Positions 21,156 through 31,850 are shown, numbered from the stretch's first letter. The stretch: 64,000 nt of DNA from Megascapheus bottae (GCA_024803745.1 JANJXV010000040.1:1358576-1422575), one strand, 5' to 3'. Program-made: numbers and translations. Notes: generated by a model not told the origin, from the sequence alone.

Positions 21156-21329
21156 ATACAGTTGGGGAAATGGAATAGACCAGAGAGGCAAACAGCAAAA
21201 ATAACCAGCCAGCCAAAACAATAAGCTTAGCTGAGAAATCTAGGGGTATCACTCAAACGTGCAAATGTACAAACACACACACACACACATCCCAAATTCT
21301 CCTTTCTGCATCCTTTCTTTGATAGCCAG

Positions 21330-21372
21330 TGTGTGTGTGTGTGTGTGTGTGTTGTGTGTGTGTGTGTGTGTG
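21330..21372. repeat. (GT)n microsatellite at SINE tail
   Basis: About 20 GT units with a TT break, ending at the first base of an antisense Geo element, i.e. at its 3' end. Confidence 0.95.
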
Positions 21373-21566
21373 ACTTGAACTCAGGGCCTGGCTGCTGTCT
21401 CTGAGCTCTTTTACTCAAGGCTGGTGTTCTATCACTTTGAGCCACAGTGCCACTTCTGATTTCCTGGTGGCTCATTGGAGATGAGAGTCTCTCGGATTTT
21501 CCTGCCCAGGCTGGCTTTGAACTTCAATCCTCTCATCTCAGCCTCCTGAGTTGCTGGGACGACAGA
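21371..21566 (-). mobile_element. 7SL-Geo SINE (antisense)
   Basis: CTTGAACTCAGGGCCTGG, TATCACTTTGAGCCACAG, GGCTGGCTTTGAACTTC and TCAGCCTCCTGAGTTGCTGG. Confidence 0.9.
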
Positions 21567-22094
21567 TGGGACCCTAGCCCTTGGGCTATCTTCTCTCCCA
21601 GTTGTCTTTAAATCGGGCTCATGTCTGGATTACAATTGTTTTTCCTAGCCTTATTCAGCAGTCCCTTTGTACTCCTTATCCCTGTCACTTGCTCTTTACT
21701 CCAGAAAAAAAAATGCTCCTAGAAATGAGTGGTGGCATGCCAAGTACTGCCAGAGACCAATAGGGATGAGACTATTTTAAGATGAGGGGACTTTTTCCAG
21801 CAGGCATTGCAAGTATTTCCTGTGTTTTCAGCTAGCTGCACTTCACAAAGTAGGTTTGGTGGGTTGGAAGGCCCTCTGTGAGAATTTCCACCTCCACGAG
21901 GGCTTAGAGAGAGGAAAAAACCTACGTTAGGAACATCAACAAAGGGACATCTGGTCTACCTGGCCAAATAACGCGTTCTCTTTGAGATCCTGTTCAGTTT
22001 CAACATCTCAACCTGAGCCGATCCATTCAGCTCATTTCTACCCAACAACTCGAATTTCATTCTAGTACACCCCCTCCTTTTTCTTGGGGTTCAA
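21567..22094. other. unique sequence, no gene seen
   Basis: Non-repetitive block leading into a CNE-like island. Confidence 0.4.
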
Positions 22095-22345
22095 TTGTCT
22101 TCCCCCCCAGACACTCGGGACTAATTATCTCCAACCTTGCCGAAGCCGATGAGAGCTGGCTGTCTTATAAAGTAGATTGGGTAAATTGGGTATTGCTGCT
22201 GATGAATGGGGCAACGTTAATTAACGAACCTAGAATGAATGGCTTATGGTAATTCATGCATTCGGCTTCTGTTTACTCGCAGACCACCTCCGATTTGATT
22301 TTCTTCTCAAGGAGACGATGACTCTTTGAAATATGGGAAAAGTCC
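22095..22345. promoter_or_regulatory. candidate conserved non-coding element
   Basis: Unique island containing GTTAATTAACGAACC, GGTAATTCATGCATTCGG and retained CpGs (TTGCCGAAGCCGATG). It has no SINE or microsatellite for over 250 bp. Typical appearance of a developmental enhancer, untested. Confidence 0.38.
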
Positions 22346-22784
22346 ACCGTCCCTCACTCCCAGAATAAAGGTCAGAGGGGAGCAAGTCTGCAAATTAGGC
22401 TTCCGATATTAAGTTCTCTAGGTCAGAGTAGACTAGACATGACAATGCATGGCTATTATTAGTCCTCTTCTATTTCTTGACTCTTTCTTACAGGAAGTCC
22501 TACTCATTTTTGGGGGGGCATAATTTCTCTCCATGGCTATGGTTTTGCCAAATCCCTACAACCCAAGCATTCGCTGAAGAAGGGATTCACTTGGGAATAA
22601 TTGGTTTTATGGAAAAATCGAAGCTGCAGGATCAAGAATGGATCTGTATTTTGTTTTTATTTCAAAAAGCATTTTGTTTTTTGTTTATTTCCAGGCCTGG
22701 GATTGCTGGATTAAGGTTCCATGCTAGCCAAGGACAGGAAAATTCTTGTGAGATTCTGCTTTCCGGTTAAACAGGAAAAGAAAA
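22346..22784. other. unique AT-leaning sequence
   Basis: Nothing recognised. T-rich at 22645-22700. Confidence 0.4.
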
Positions 22785-22829
22785 GTCAGAAGTAGATGCT
22801 GTGGTTCAAGTGGTAGAGTGCCAGTCTTG

Positions 22830-22836
<7 letters not shown>
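22785..22836 (+). mobile_element. Geo SINE fragment
   Basis: GTGGTTCAAGTGGTAGAGTG and CCAGTCTTGAGCAA; the rest is replaced by an AC array. Confidence 0.75.

Positions 22837-22877
<41 letters not shown>
22836..22877. repeat. (AC)n microsatellite inside Geo
   Basis: About 21 AC units starting at the A-rich mid-Geo string (GAGCAAACAC). Confidence 0.96.
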
Positions 22878-22880
<3 letters not shown>

Positions 22881-23764
22881 ATAGAATGAACCTACCCTTC
22901 CTATCAAATGATAAAAAGAACCCTTCATTTGATAAAAAAAAACCTTTTCTGTAAGGGAAGCAGTCTTTTTCTGTAAGAAAGCTTCTGGTCTTTTTTTCTT
23001 TCTTTCTTTCTTCACTTCACAGCTGGATTTTTTCATGTTTTTATCATAACTCTGAGGCAAGACTGGAGGACCGCATATCCTAGCCAAGGGCTGTTGTGCT
23101 CTGACCTTCAGACACCACTCCCACATCTCCAGCAGCTTCCCAGACTCTGCAGTGAGGGTGGGCTTAGTTTTGACTAATGAAAGCAGCTCCTCAAAGGAAA
23201 CGGAGGTGTTGCCTTTGACCAGACAGAACTCCCATCTCACTGGGATTCGAAGGGAACACTACCTTTTGGGATCATGTCAAGGGTTGGTTCCTGTAACCTC
23301 AGGCTTTTCCCTGGGAGATCATTCAGCTCAACCCCATACTTTAAGGGCAGGAAATGAAGGCCGAGCCAGTGAAACATAATTCCAGCCCGCGTTGTGCAGA
23401 TACCACAGCTGGTGACAGAAGACAGGCAGACACCCAGATGGGTGTCTCGCTCAAGCTTCATCGTGCGTGAGCTACTGCCTTATCTTTGGGGTTCTGACAT
23501 GGAAATTCTGTGCTCTTTGCAACTCAGTGGCCTGAGGTTGGAATCTCAGCTTTTATTTTTAAACTGGGGCCATTTCCCTTTATCAGTGGAACTTCCGCCA
23601 TGATTGTCTCAAGGTCGCTGGGTCACCGGGCTGGATGGATTGGCACCTGTCTGGCTGCCTCTCTGGCCCGAAACGGATGAATCATACAATGAACAACTGT
23701 TGGCTTTCTTTAGTGTCAGGTAGCTCTTCTTTCTCAATCCCTGGGAAGTGGTCTTTTCTTTCAA
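22878..23764. other. unique sequence, no gene seen
   Basis: Includes a short TTTC run at 23000-23015. Overlapping ORFs on both strands have no domain. Confidence 0.4.
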
Positions 23765-23985
23765 TAAACAAAATTGTCATTGCTAAGAGGATGTACAGAG
23801 GGGTTTCTGATTCATAAGTCAAGTAAAGAATACATTTATTTTCTGGACAGCGCTCCCCCTCTTCCCTTTACTTTCCTCCATTTTCCCTCTCTCATCCCCA
23901 CCCACCAGTTGTGGAGTTCTTTCTCCACATCGTGTCCAGAGGGGATCATGGCTGTTTTTGTTCACTGTCTGCCCCCACCAAAAGA
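23765..23985 (-). mobile_element. L1 3' UTR tail (antisense)
   Basis: GAGGATGTACAGAGGGGTTTC, then TTCATAAGTCAAGTAAAGAA and a pyrimidine-rich stretch mirror the sense tail at 15585 and match the antisense copy at 44795. No ORF2 sequence. Confidence 0.65.
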
Positions 23986-24083
23986 CAGATTAAACAAACA
24001 AGATATTAAAAAAGAAACAACCAAAAAAACACCCCCTGGTTTCTATTTCCTGGAATTCATTTAGATAAATATAAATTGATATT

Positions 24084-24322
24084 TCGTGCCAATCCTGGAG
24101 CTTGAATGCTGGGCCTCGGCAAGGTCCTTGAGCCTCTTTATGCTCAAGAAAAGCCCTGTATCGTGTGAGCCACAGCCCCACATGTGGCTTTTTTCCGAGT
24201 AGTTGACTGGAGATAAGAGTCTCACAGCCTTTCCTGTCCGGGCTGGCTTTGAACCACAATCCTCAGATGTCAGCCTCCTGAGTAGTTAGAATGACAGCGG
24301 TAAGCCACCAGTGCCTGGCTGA
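24084..24322 (-). mobile_element. 7SL-Geo SINE (antisense), full length
   Basis: GCCAATCCTGGAGCTTGAAT, GTGTGAGCCACAGCCCCAC, GGCTGGCTTTGAACCACAAT, TCAGCCTCCTGAGTAG and GCCACCAGTGCCTGGC mark both ends. Confidence 0.9.
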
Positions 24323-24678
24323 TAAATATTATTAGTAGCTAATATTAATGATATGTACTGTTAATAATTAATATTACATAGTATTAAAATATTATTTTAA
24401 TCATTCAGATTCCATCCCTTCTTTCTTGACCTTCCCGCATCCTCTCCAGTCTAGTGGGACTTGGTGACATCTTGCTGTAGGAAGGAGGAGAGGAAGAATG
24501 GGTCAGGGAGCAAATTCCTCAGGGAATCCCCATCGTCTCTGTGAAATCAGTGTCCTTTTTCCAATAGTGGCCAGAATCTCTTCCAAATACCCAGTCTGGG
24601 GCCAGCATCTGATTTCCAGAATGGACCTTCGAGCTGATCAGTACTTAGCGAATGGGGGACCGGATTCCAGAAGCTACG

Positions 24679-24680
<2 letters not shown>
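24323..24680. other. AT-rich then unique sequence
   Basis: ATTA/TAAT-rich 24325-24410, then unique DNA. No gene. Confidence 0.4.

Positions 24681-24730
<50 letters not shown>
24681..24730. repeat. (GT)n microsatellite
   Basis: About 25 GT units. Confidence 0.97.
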
Positions 24731-24731
<1 letters not shown>

Positions 24732-25140
24732 CTCACTCCGTATTCCTCCTGCTCTGATGTCACCCCCCCCCAGGAAGCATCTTACCTGGAAAATATCTCC
24801 CAGTGAGTTCCTGCTCAAGCTCCCGGTACCCCAGGCCCCAGGGGCTGCCTTCTCATTAGGAAGGGCTTAAGTCACTGGAAGAATGGCAATTCCTTAGATA
24901 AATATCTTGATTCTTCCACCACCCCCCTGTAACTAGAAAAGACCACCCCAATACAAGCAGGGCCCACTTGTGAGAAAGGGGGTGGGGAGAGCCCCTTAGG
25001 GCTTCTGAGGGTTTCGTTCCAAGGAGTGCTATGGAAAAGTCCTGGGGCCAGGCCTGTGCACGTGGTCTATTCTACCTTATTATTCCTTTGTACGAAGCTC
25101 ACGAGTCTGTGAGCTTAGAAAGAATGTGATACCCCCCACA
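24731..25140. other. unique sequence, no gene seen
   Basis: Non-repetitive DNA, nothing recognised. Confidence 0.4.
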
Positions 25141-25557
25141 CACACTCCTCCTCCTCCTCCTCTTCTTCTCCCCCTCCCCCTTCTCCTCCTCCTCTTCTTC
25201 TCCACCCCCTCCTCCTCTTCTTCTTCTTTTCCTCCTCCTCCTCTTCTCCTCTTCCTCCCCCTCCTCCTCTTCTCTTCCTTCCCCTCCTCCTCTTCTCCTC
25301 TTCCTCCCCCTCCTCCTCTTCTTTTCCTCCTCCTCCTTCTCCTCCTCTTCTTCTTCTCTCCCTCTTCCTCTTCTTTTCCTCCTTCTCCTCCTCTTCTTCT
25401 TCTCCCCCTCCTCCTCCTCTTCTTCTCCTCTTCTTCCTCCTATTCTCCTCCTCTTCTTTTCCTCCTCTCCTCTTCCTCCTCTTCTTCCCCCTCCTCTTCT
25501 CCTCTTCCTTCCCCTCCTCCTCTTCTCCTCTCCTCCTCCTTCTTCCTCCTCTTTGTT
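25141..25557. repeat. 417-bp polypyrimidine tract
   Basis: Plus strand is almost entirely C and T, built from CCT, CTT and longer TTCTCCTCCTC-type units. The trinucleotide base explains the long Ser/Pro/Leu and Glu/Lys/Arg open frames on the two strands. Confidence 0.97.
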
Positions 25558-25561
25558 TTTC

Positions 25562-25757
25562 TTTTTTTTTTTTTGCCAGTCCTGGGCTTGAGCTCAGGGC
25601 CTGAGCACTGTCCTTGGACTTTCTCAAGGCTAGAGCTCTACCACTTGAGCCTCAGCACCACTTCCGGCTTTTTTCTATGTATGTGGTACCAAGGAATCGA
25701 ACCCGGGTCTTCATGCATGCCAGGCAAGCACTTTAACCACTAGGCCAAACTCCCGGC
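25562..25757 (-). mobile_element. IDL-Geo dimeric SINE, intact with 17-bp TSD
   Basis: Antisense: T-run, GCCAGTCCTGGGCTTGAGC, CTCTACCACTTGAGCC, GGAATCGAACCCGGG, CACTAGGCCAAACTCCCGG. The 17-mer CCTCCTCTTTGTTTTTC at 25545-25561 recurs exactly at 25758-25774, so this is a recent insertion at the edge of the pyrimidine tract. Confidence 0.96.
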
Positions 25758-25860
25758 CCTCCTCTTTGTTTTTCTAAATAAGAAGCTTATTTGTAAGTGA
25801 AGGAATCGCAACCAAACAAAGAAGTAGAAGAGGGGCCTAAAGATGCGTCCCTTTCTTTTG

Positions 25861-26060
25861 TAGGATTTGAACTCAGGGCCTGGGCACTGTCCCTGAGCTC
25901 TTCAGCTCAAGGCTGGCACTCTACCACTTTGAGCCACAGCGCCACTTCTGATTTTCTGGTGGTTCCTTGGAGCTGAGAGTCTCGTGGACTTTTCTGCCCA
26001 GGTTGGCTTGGAACTTTGATCCTCAGATCTCAACCTCCTGAAAAGCTGGGATGCCAGGCC
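25861..26060 (-). mobile_element. 7SL-Geo SINE (antisense), arm of inverted pair
   Basis: TTTGAACTCAGGGCCTGGGC, CTCTACCACTTTGAGCC, TGGTGGTTCCTTGGAGC, GCCCAGGTTGGCTTGG. It lies head to head with the next element. Confidence 0.92.
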
Positions 26061-26246
26061 AGAGCCACGGTTCAAAGCCAGCCTGGGCAGGAAAGTCCTT
26101 GAGACTCTGATCTCCAAGGAACCACTAGAAAACCCGAAGTGGAGCTGTGGCTCAAGTGGTAGAGCACCAGCTTTGAGCTGAAGAGCTCAGGGATGGAGCC
26201 CAGGTCCCTGAGTTCAAGGCCTGTGACCAACCAAAAACAAAAAAAA
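26061..26246 (+). mobile_element. 7SL-Geo SINE, arm of inverted pair
   Basis: Starts inside the left arm (CACGGTTCAAAGCCAGCC), continues through TGATCTCCAAGGAACCAC and Geo GTGGCTCAAGTGGTAGAGC, and ends in A-rich DNA. The first part of the 7SL-like arm is missing. Confidence 0.92.
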
Positions 26247-26479
26247 TTATAATGTAAACCCTGTAAGTAGAAGACCAGCCTCTGCCTGCACTGGGTTTGT
26301 TTTTTTTTTTAATCCCCTGGATGTAAATTCGATAGGAAAGGTTCAGGAAATGAGACGAACAGGAATGTGGGGAGTGTTTGGTAATTAATAAAGCATCTTT
26401 TCCAACCTAAGTTGAGGAAGAGAGGGATGGAGAGGGAGAGAGAGAGAGAAAAGAAAACCCAACCCGGTGGAGAAAAAGT

Positions 26480-26660
26480 GAAATTACATTGATTTTTTGG
26501 AGCTAATTAGCATTATCGCAATCTGGGAACTCACAGATTCCCTGCGGTCTTGAAAATATGCTCCGAGGTTTCACAGAATGGCAGGTGTATTTATAGTTCA
26601 AAACAGCAAGGGTTATTAGAATTCCGTCACCTGTTAGGCATCACGATGGGTGCCAGCAAA
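26480..26660. promoter_or_regulatory. candidate conserved non-coding element
   Basis: Unique island with GGAGCTAATTAGCATTATCG (palindromic GCTAATTAGC), CCTGCGGTC and GCTCCGAGG. Homeodomain-type core and retained CpGs. Judged by eye. Confidence 0.35.
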
Positions 26661-26826
26661 AAATTAAATTAAAAAATAAAATAAAAAGTTAAGTCACCTT
26701 GCATATCCCAGGAAAACGAGGAAAATGGAGGGGTTGGATAGGGCTGGAAGAGATGGGAAAAATCAGCAATGTGGTTTGTCCACGGTGTGTGGAGGTGAAG
26801 CCTCTTTATACAGAAAACCACGTAAC

Positions 26827-27030
26827 TCACGCCTTTTATCCCGGCCACTCAAGAGGCTGACATCTGAGGATGGAGGTTCAAAGCCAGCCCGGGCAGGGCA
26901 CACTCATCTCCAGTGAACTACTCAGAAAATGCTGGAAGTGGTGCTGTGGCTCAAGTGGTAGAGTACCAGATTTGAGTCAAAAAAAAAAGCTCAGGGACAG
27001 TGCCCGGGGCCCTGAGTTCAAGGCCTGGGG
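26827..27030 (+). mobile_element. 7SL-Geo composite SINE
   Basis: TATCCCGGCCACTCAAGAGG, GGTTCAAAGCCAGCCCGG, CTGTGGCTCAAGTGGTAGAG, GAGTTCAAGGCCTGGGG. Confidence 0.88.
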
Positions 27031-27207
27031 TGGTTTGAGGGGAAAGAGCTCCTTTACAGAAAGTATCAACAGAAGCACAGAGTTTCAGGAAATCCGAGTT
27101 TGGTCTTCTCTAAAGCTTAGCTCAGCCCTAATTCTAAGGCTGAGGTGGAATGCCTCTGAGATTAGTTGAATCAAGATCTCCAACTCCCTGTTATAAAATT
27201 CCCTGTT

Positions 27208-27401
27208 AGGCCCGGAGTGTGGCCTAGTGGTAGAGTGCTCGCCTAGCATACACGAAGCCCCAGGTTCGATTCCTCAGTGCCACAGACACAGAAAAGGCCA
27301 GAAATGGTGCTATGGCTTACGTGGTAAAGCGCCAGCCATGAGAAAGCCCAAGGATAGTGCTTAGGCCCTGAGTTCAAGACCCAGGACTGGCAAAAAAAAA
27401 A
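27208..27401 (+). mobile_element. IDL-Geo dimeric SINE
   Basis: GGCCCGGAGTGTGGCCTAGTG, AGGTTCGATTCCTCAGTGCC, linker ACACAGAAAAGGCC, Geo CTATGGCTTACGTGG to GACCCAGGACTGGC, poly(A). Boundary repeats are only weakly similar (AATTCCC strings), so no firm target duplication. Confidence 0.92.
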
Positions 27402-28107
27402 TAACAATTAATTCCCCATTCGTTTGCTTCCCTGATACATGATAAACCATCCCCAGAATCAAGAGAAATCAAATTGTCTGATAAGCTCTCAGAGGAATGA
27501 AGGGACTCGGGGGATCCCCCCCCAAGTACCCCCAATTCTTCCCAGTGGCTTGTTTGGGCTTCTCGAGTCAGGAAAGACAGGGTTGTCTCCAGTTTGGCTG
27601 AAGAGAATGTGACTTTTGAGTCTCCATTCGCAGTCGTGCCGGCTGTCGAGAGATGTTGGCGAATGTTCGAACAAGCGCTTTCTCAGCCTGGAGCTGCTCA
27701 TTTTGCTTTCCTTGGCTTCCCTGAGATGCTATTGCTTTAAAATATAGAGATGTATTTTTTTTTCCCTTTCTAGGCATGCATGTGCTTTTGCCCCCTTGAA
27801 TCTTTTCCTGGGTCCTTGGCTGCCTTGAGGGTGAGCTAAGACAGAAAACACCAAGGCCTTGGGAGTGAGACTAGAAGGGAGAAGGAGAGGGGAAAAGTTT
27901 GGAGACTTTGTTTATTTAAATTCGACGTGCTAGAAAAGCCCTGAGAGGCTTTCACTGGGTTCTGTTTTCTCCGGGGCTTGTTCTTGGTATACTTCACTTT
28001 GCACCTTGGGTTGCTTGAATCTCTGTATCATTTCTTCAGGAAAAATCCATTTTTTTTTCCCTAACATCTCAGGATGAATCAGAATCCATGTGGAATCTTA
28101 AGCTCAC
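27402..28107. other. unique sequence, no gene seen
   Basis: Non-repetitive DNA, nothing recognised. Confidence 0.4.
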
Positions 28108-28243
28108 CATCTACCACTTGAGCCACAGCGCCATTTCTGGCTTTCTCTGAGTAGTTTCTTGGAGATAAGAGTCTCATAAACTTTCCTGCCCACGCTGGCT
28201 TTGAACCCACCATCCTCAGATCTCAGTCTCCTGAATTGCTGGA
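28108..28243 (-). mobile_element. 7SL-Geo SINE (antisense), 3'-truncated
   Basis: CATCTACCACTTGAGCCAC, TTTCTTGGAGATAAGAG, GGCTGGCTTTGAACCCACC, TCAGTCTCCTGAATTGCTGG. The outer half of Geo is missing. Confidence 0.85.
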
Positions 28244-28314
28244 GACACGGGTGCCCAGTTAAGCAGTCAAGATATCCTGTAGGATTGCTTATGACCCTCT
28301 GGTGGCCATTTAGT

Positions 28315-28355
<41 letters not shown>

Positions 28356-28436
28356 GTCCTGGGTCTTGAACTCACGGCCTGGGCACACTGTCCCTGAGCT
28401 GTTGTGCTCAAGGCTAGCTAGTTCTACCACTGGAAT
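28315..28436 (-). mobile_element. Geo SINE fragment with (GT)n at its 3' end
   Basis: About 18 GT units (28315-28351) run straight into GGTCCTGGGTCTTGAACTCA and CTCAAGGCTAGCTAG. The dinucleotide array occupies the position of the poly(A) tail. Confidence 0.85.
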
Positions 28437-29510
28437 CCCAGGTCCAAGGGTCTCACCTTCCCATGGAGCTAGGGTGACAGATGTCCCAGCCAGAGCCCCT
28501 GCTCATGTCCAACTTTTCCCAGGAGCCAGAGTCAAGGCCCGGCTGGGCTTCAGGGCTGGAGGCCGTGAATGATGTTCAATGGGTGGGAGTGTGATGGCGG
28601 CGGCGAGGAGGGGGGACGTGGGGGGGGAGGAGAGATTCCCATGTGTGCTTTATTGATAGTCTGCAAGCTGACATTTTTGTTTCATCACTCCGTGAGTGTT
28701 TTCAAGGCACCGAGCCAAGACCGGCCATAAACCTGTCCTGGAGATGGGAAGCTCTTTGGTGAACTAATTCTTCCCGAGCTCCAGGAAGCAAGACTGAAGG
28801 ATGGCCACCCCCCTCTCATGGGGAGAGGGGAGAGGTGGGTGGGTTTCCAGTGAGTGACAGCCAGGTCTGCCAGTGGTGTCTGCTGTCTGTGGTCGTCTGA
28901 CCTCCCTCTCTAGGTGGGGATCCTCAGAGGTGTGGTGGCTTGTGGGTCTGGGTTGGGGTGTCTTGGTTTTGGGGGATGACTGCTATCCTCTGGGTCTCTA
29001 AGGACAGGGACAGACACACAGCCAAGGCCGGCTCAGGGCCTGGGTCAGGCCATGCCAGGCTGCTCTTAAACCACCACTGTCACCCGAAGCTCTGCTTCCT
29101 CTGAGTCTGACATCCTGGGTGGCCACGGGACAAACCTGGAAAAGGAACACCCCGAAGAAAAGAAAATGGATTTTCTTTCCCCAGCCCACCCCCCATTTCT
29201 GCTCTCAAGCTTGGTGCCTGTCGCAGACACCTGTGAGCAAACACGGGCAATGTTTGCCTTATTCTATTTCTGGTTTTCGTGGCAGGGGCTGTGGGAGGCA
29301 GACGGAAGCTTCTAGGGTGTCTGAATCTTTCGGATGGCAGCCATGGCTTTTCATTCTTTCCCTGAGGCTGTGGGTCACTGCTCTGTAGCCACTTAATGTG
29401 AACGTATGTATTTATACATTTTATTTGATAGTATATTATAGCATATATTTTATATCATATGTAAATAGATGTGGCAGGCATTTTTTTTTTTGCTTGTGTT
29501 TTTTGTTTGT
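28437..29510. other. unique sequence, no gene seen
   Basis: Includes G-rich 28590-28635 and a CNE-like patch at 28640-28740 (CTTTATTGATAGTCTGC). ORFs on both strands without domains. AT-rich at 29400-29465. Confidence 0.4.
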
Positions 29511-29750
29511 TTGCCAGTCCTGGGGCTTGAACTCAGGGCCTGAGCACTGTTTCTCTAACATTTTAATCATTTACCACTCTGTCACTTGGGCCACACCCTC
29601 CCCACCCCCTCTACTTCAGGCTTTTGGCTGGTAAATTGGAAGTTATAGAGTCTCACCAACTTTGCTATCCTGGCTGGCTTTGAACCCCTGATCCTCAGAT
29701 CTCAGCCACCTGAGCAGCTGGAATGCCAGGCGTAAGCAGGCGGGCACCTG
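29511..29750 (-). mobile_element. 7SL-Geo SINE (antisense), diverged
   Basis: GCCAGTCCTGGGGCTTGAAC, a degraded middle, then GGCTGGCTTTGAACCCCTG and TCAGCCACCTGAGCAGCTGG. Confidence 0.85.
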
Positions 29751-30224
29751 CGCTGGTGCCACAAAATTGGGTACTGTTGCCTCAAACTGACCCCTCAGCC
29801 TCGGGGAATAAGAAGCAGAAATCGCTGCGTGAGTCTCTGGTGCTGAGCTGAACCTTCTCCAGGCCTGTCTGGGGCTCCGATCAGCCTCCCCAAGGCCGGG
29901 GAAAAGCTGGTACAGAAAGCAGCCCTGAGAGGGAGCTGACTGAGCCCCTAGAAATTTCTGGTATTTATGACTTTTTATTTTTGGCCTTGGATGGGAGAAA
30001 CACGAGGGAGCCAAGCCCGTGTGGGCTTGTCGACAGGGATGGACCAGAAAGGAGGAGGAGAAGGAGGGGATGAAGAATGTGGAGGGCGCCTTTGATGGTT
30101 GGCACGCGAACCCCAGGAAAGAAACCCTGGGGGGGTCTGTGTTCACGGCAGATTCCGGAAAGAAGAGAAAGACACGGCGTTTCACACCAGCTCGTGGAGG
30201 GAAGAATTAGGACGGTATCACACA
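29751..30224. other. unique sequence, no gene seen
   Basis: GC-balanced unique DNA. Overlapping ORFs on both strands have no domain. Confidence 0.4.
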
Positions 30225-30720
30225 TGTCACGTGTCCATTATACACTATGTGTCGTATGATAGATAATATATAAATTATACATGTTCTATATGATATGTAA
30301 TATATCTCATACAGTATATAATAATACAACGTTATAGTGTGTATAATCTATAAATACATGTTCTATATACATTTATATACAGATATATGCATGTATAGGA
30401 TATAATATACATATCACATAGAAAATATATGATTAATGATATCTCTATTCATATGCTATATTACAATATTAACATCGAATATAAAATTATTCATATAATG
30501 TTAAATAATACACATATCATATATTATATGTTATATACATTACATATTAAAACAACATGCATTATATATTAGATAACAACGTGAAATAATATGATATATT
30601 ATTACAATATGCTACATGTTATATAGTATTCATTATACATATATTATAAATTGTACAGTATATATTTTATAGTACATAATTTATGTATGTCTATCATATA
30701 CATGTGACTGTATGTACACA
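30225..30720. repeat. AT-rich low-complexity block
   Basis: About 500 bp of TATA/ATAT/ACAT-rich DNA with almost no G or C. No regular period found by eye. Confidence 0.85.
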
Positions 30721-30788
30721 CACCTATGTGTTTTTTCTGTTTTTACCAGTCACAGTATCTTTTCTCTAGCTAGCTTTGTTGGTTTTGG

Positions 30789-31026
30789 TGCCAGTCCTGG
30801 GACTTGAACTCACAGCCTGGGCATTGTACTTGAGCTTTTCTGCTCAAGGCTAGCGCTCTACCTTTTGGGCCACAGTACCACTTCCAACTTCCTGCTGGTT
30901 AATGAGAGAAAAGAGTCCCATGGGCTTTCCTATCTGAGGCTGGCTTTGAACCAAGACCCCCCCCCTCCCCCAGATCTCAGCTTTCTGGGTAGCTGGGATT
31001 GCAGGCTTGAGCCACCGTGCCTGGCC
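30789..31026 (-). mobile_element. 7SL-Geo SINE (antisense)
   Basis: GCCAGTCCTGGGACTTGAAC, CTCAAGGCTAGCGCTCTACC, GGCTGGCTTTGAACCAAG, a C-run insertion, GATTGCAGGCTTGAGCCACC. Confidence 0.9.
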
Positions 31027-31153
31027 AGAGTTGATTCTGGCATCATTCTCTTTTGGGGGGGGGGTGTTTCTCCTTCTTGGTAGCTCAGATGAACAGGAGA
31101 GGCAAAGCTGGAGAGATACTCAAGCAGTACACTGCTAAATCCGGGGTCTGTGA

Positions 31154-31154
<1 letters not shown>

Positions 31155-31195
<41 letters not shown>
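31155..31195. repeat. (GT)n microsatellite
   Basis: About 20 GT units. Confidence 0.96.
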
Positions 31196-31197
<2 letters not shown>

Positions 31198-31317
31198 AGG
31201 CTTCTACAGAACAAAAAGCACTAGAAAAGGCTAGAGAATGACTGGAAAAGCAATTTACACCATTGATTTGGTCGAGTTTCGGGTGGCGCTGATTTAGCAA
31301 CTTCTGCACTCATTTTT

Positions 31318-31346
31318 CATATATATATGTGCATATATATATATTG
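31318..31346. repeat. (AT)n short arrays
   Basis: Two AT runs separated by GTGC. Confidence 0.85.
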
Positions 31347-31574
31347 TATATTCTGATCACTGCTGAGTCTCAGAGAAAGAAAGAGAGCAGGCTTGTGCTC
31401 AGGTCAGATTTTTTTTTTAATCACTTTTTTTTTATCACTTCCTAATTGATTGAGACAAAGGGAAGATTTTTTTTTTTAACTAGGCTTCCCATAATGAGAC
31501 AGGATTTATGATACCAAAAAAAAATGTACCACCAGAGACTTTTAAGATAGAATGAATCATAGACGCCAGAGAAA

Positions 31575-31645
31575 GAGGGATGGGGGAGGGAGGCTGAAGG
31601 GTGGAGGGAGGAGGAGGAGGGAGGAGGAGGGAGGAGGGTGGCTGA
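31575..31645. repeat. (GGA)n purine tract
   Basis: GGGAGGA and GGA units, almost all purine. Confidence 0.85.
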
Positions 31646-31685
31646 GGTTGGGGGTAAGGAAGAACGGGAGGATGGGAAATAGAAC

Positions 31686-31849
31686 ACAGGTGGCTTGACG
31701 CCTGTCCTCCCAGCTACTCAGGAGGCTGAGATGGAGGGATGGCGGTTCAAAGCCAGGCTGGGCAGGAAAGTCCATGAGACTCTCATCTCCAATGAACCAC
31801 TAGAAAACCACACGTGGAGCTGTGGCTCAAGTGGCAGAATGCCAGCCTT

Positions 31850-31850
<1 letters not shown>
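31686..31850 (+). mobile_element. 7SL-Geo SINE cut by AC array
   Basis: CCCAGCTACTCAGGAGGCTG, GGTTCAAAGCCAGGCTGGGC, CTCATCTCCAATGAACCAC, Geo GTGGCTCAAGTGGCAGAATG and then CCAGCCTTGCACAC. Confidence 0.92.

Noticed and set aside
25115..25743. Glu/Arg-rich and Ser/Pro/Leu-rich open frames
   Set aside because: Products of the polypyrimidine tract plus antisense IDL-Geo. Both strands are open.
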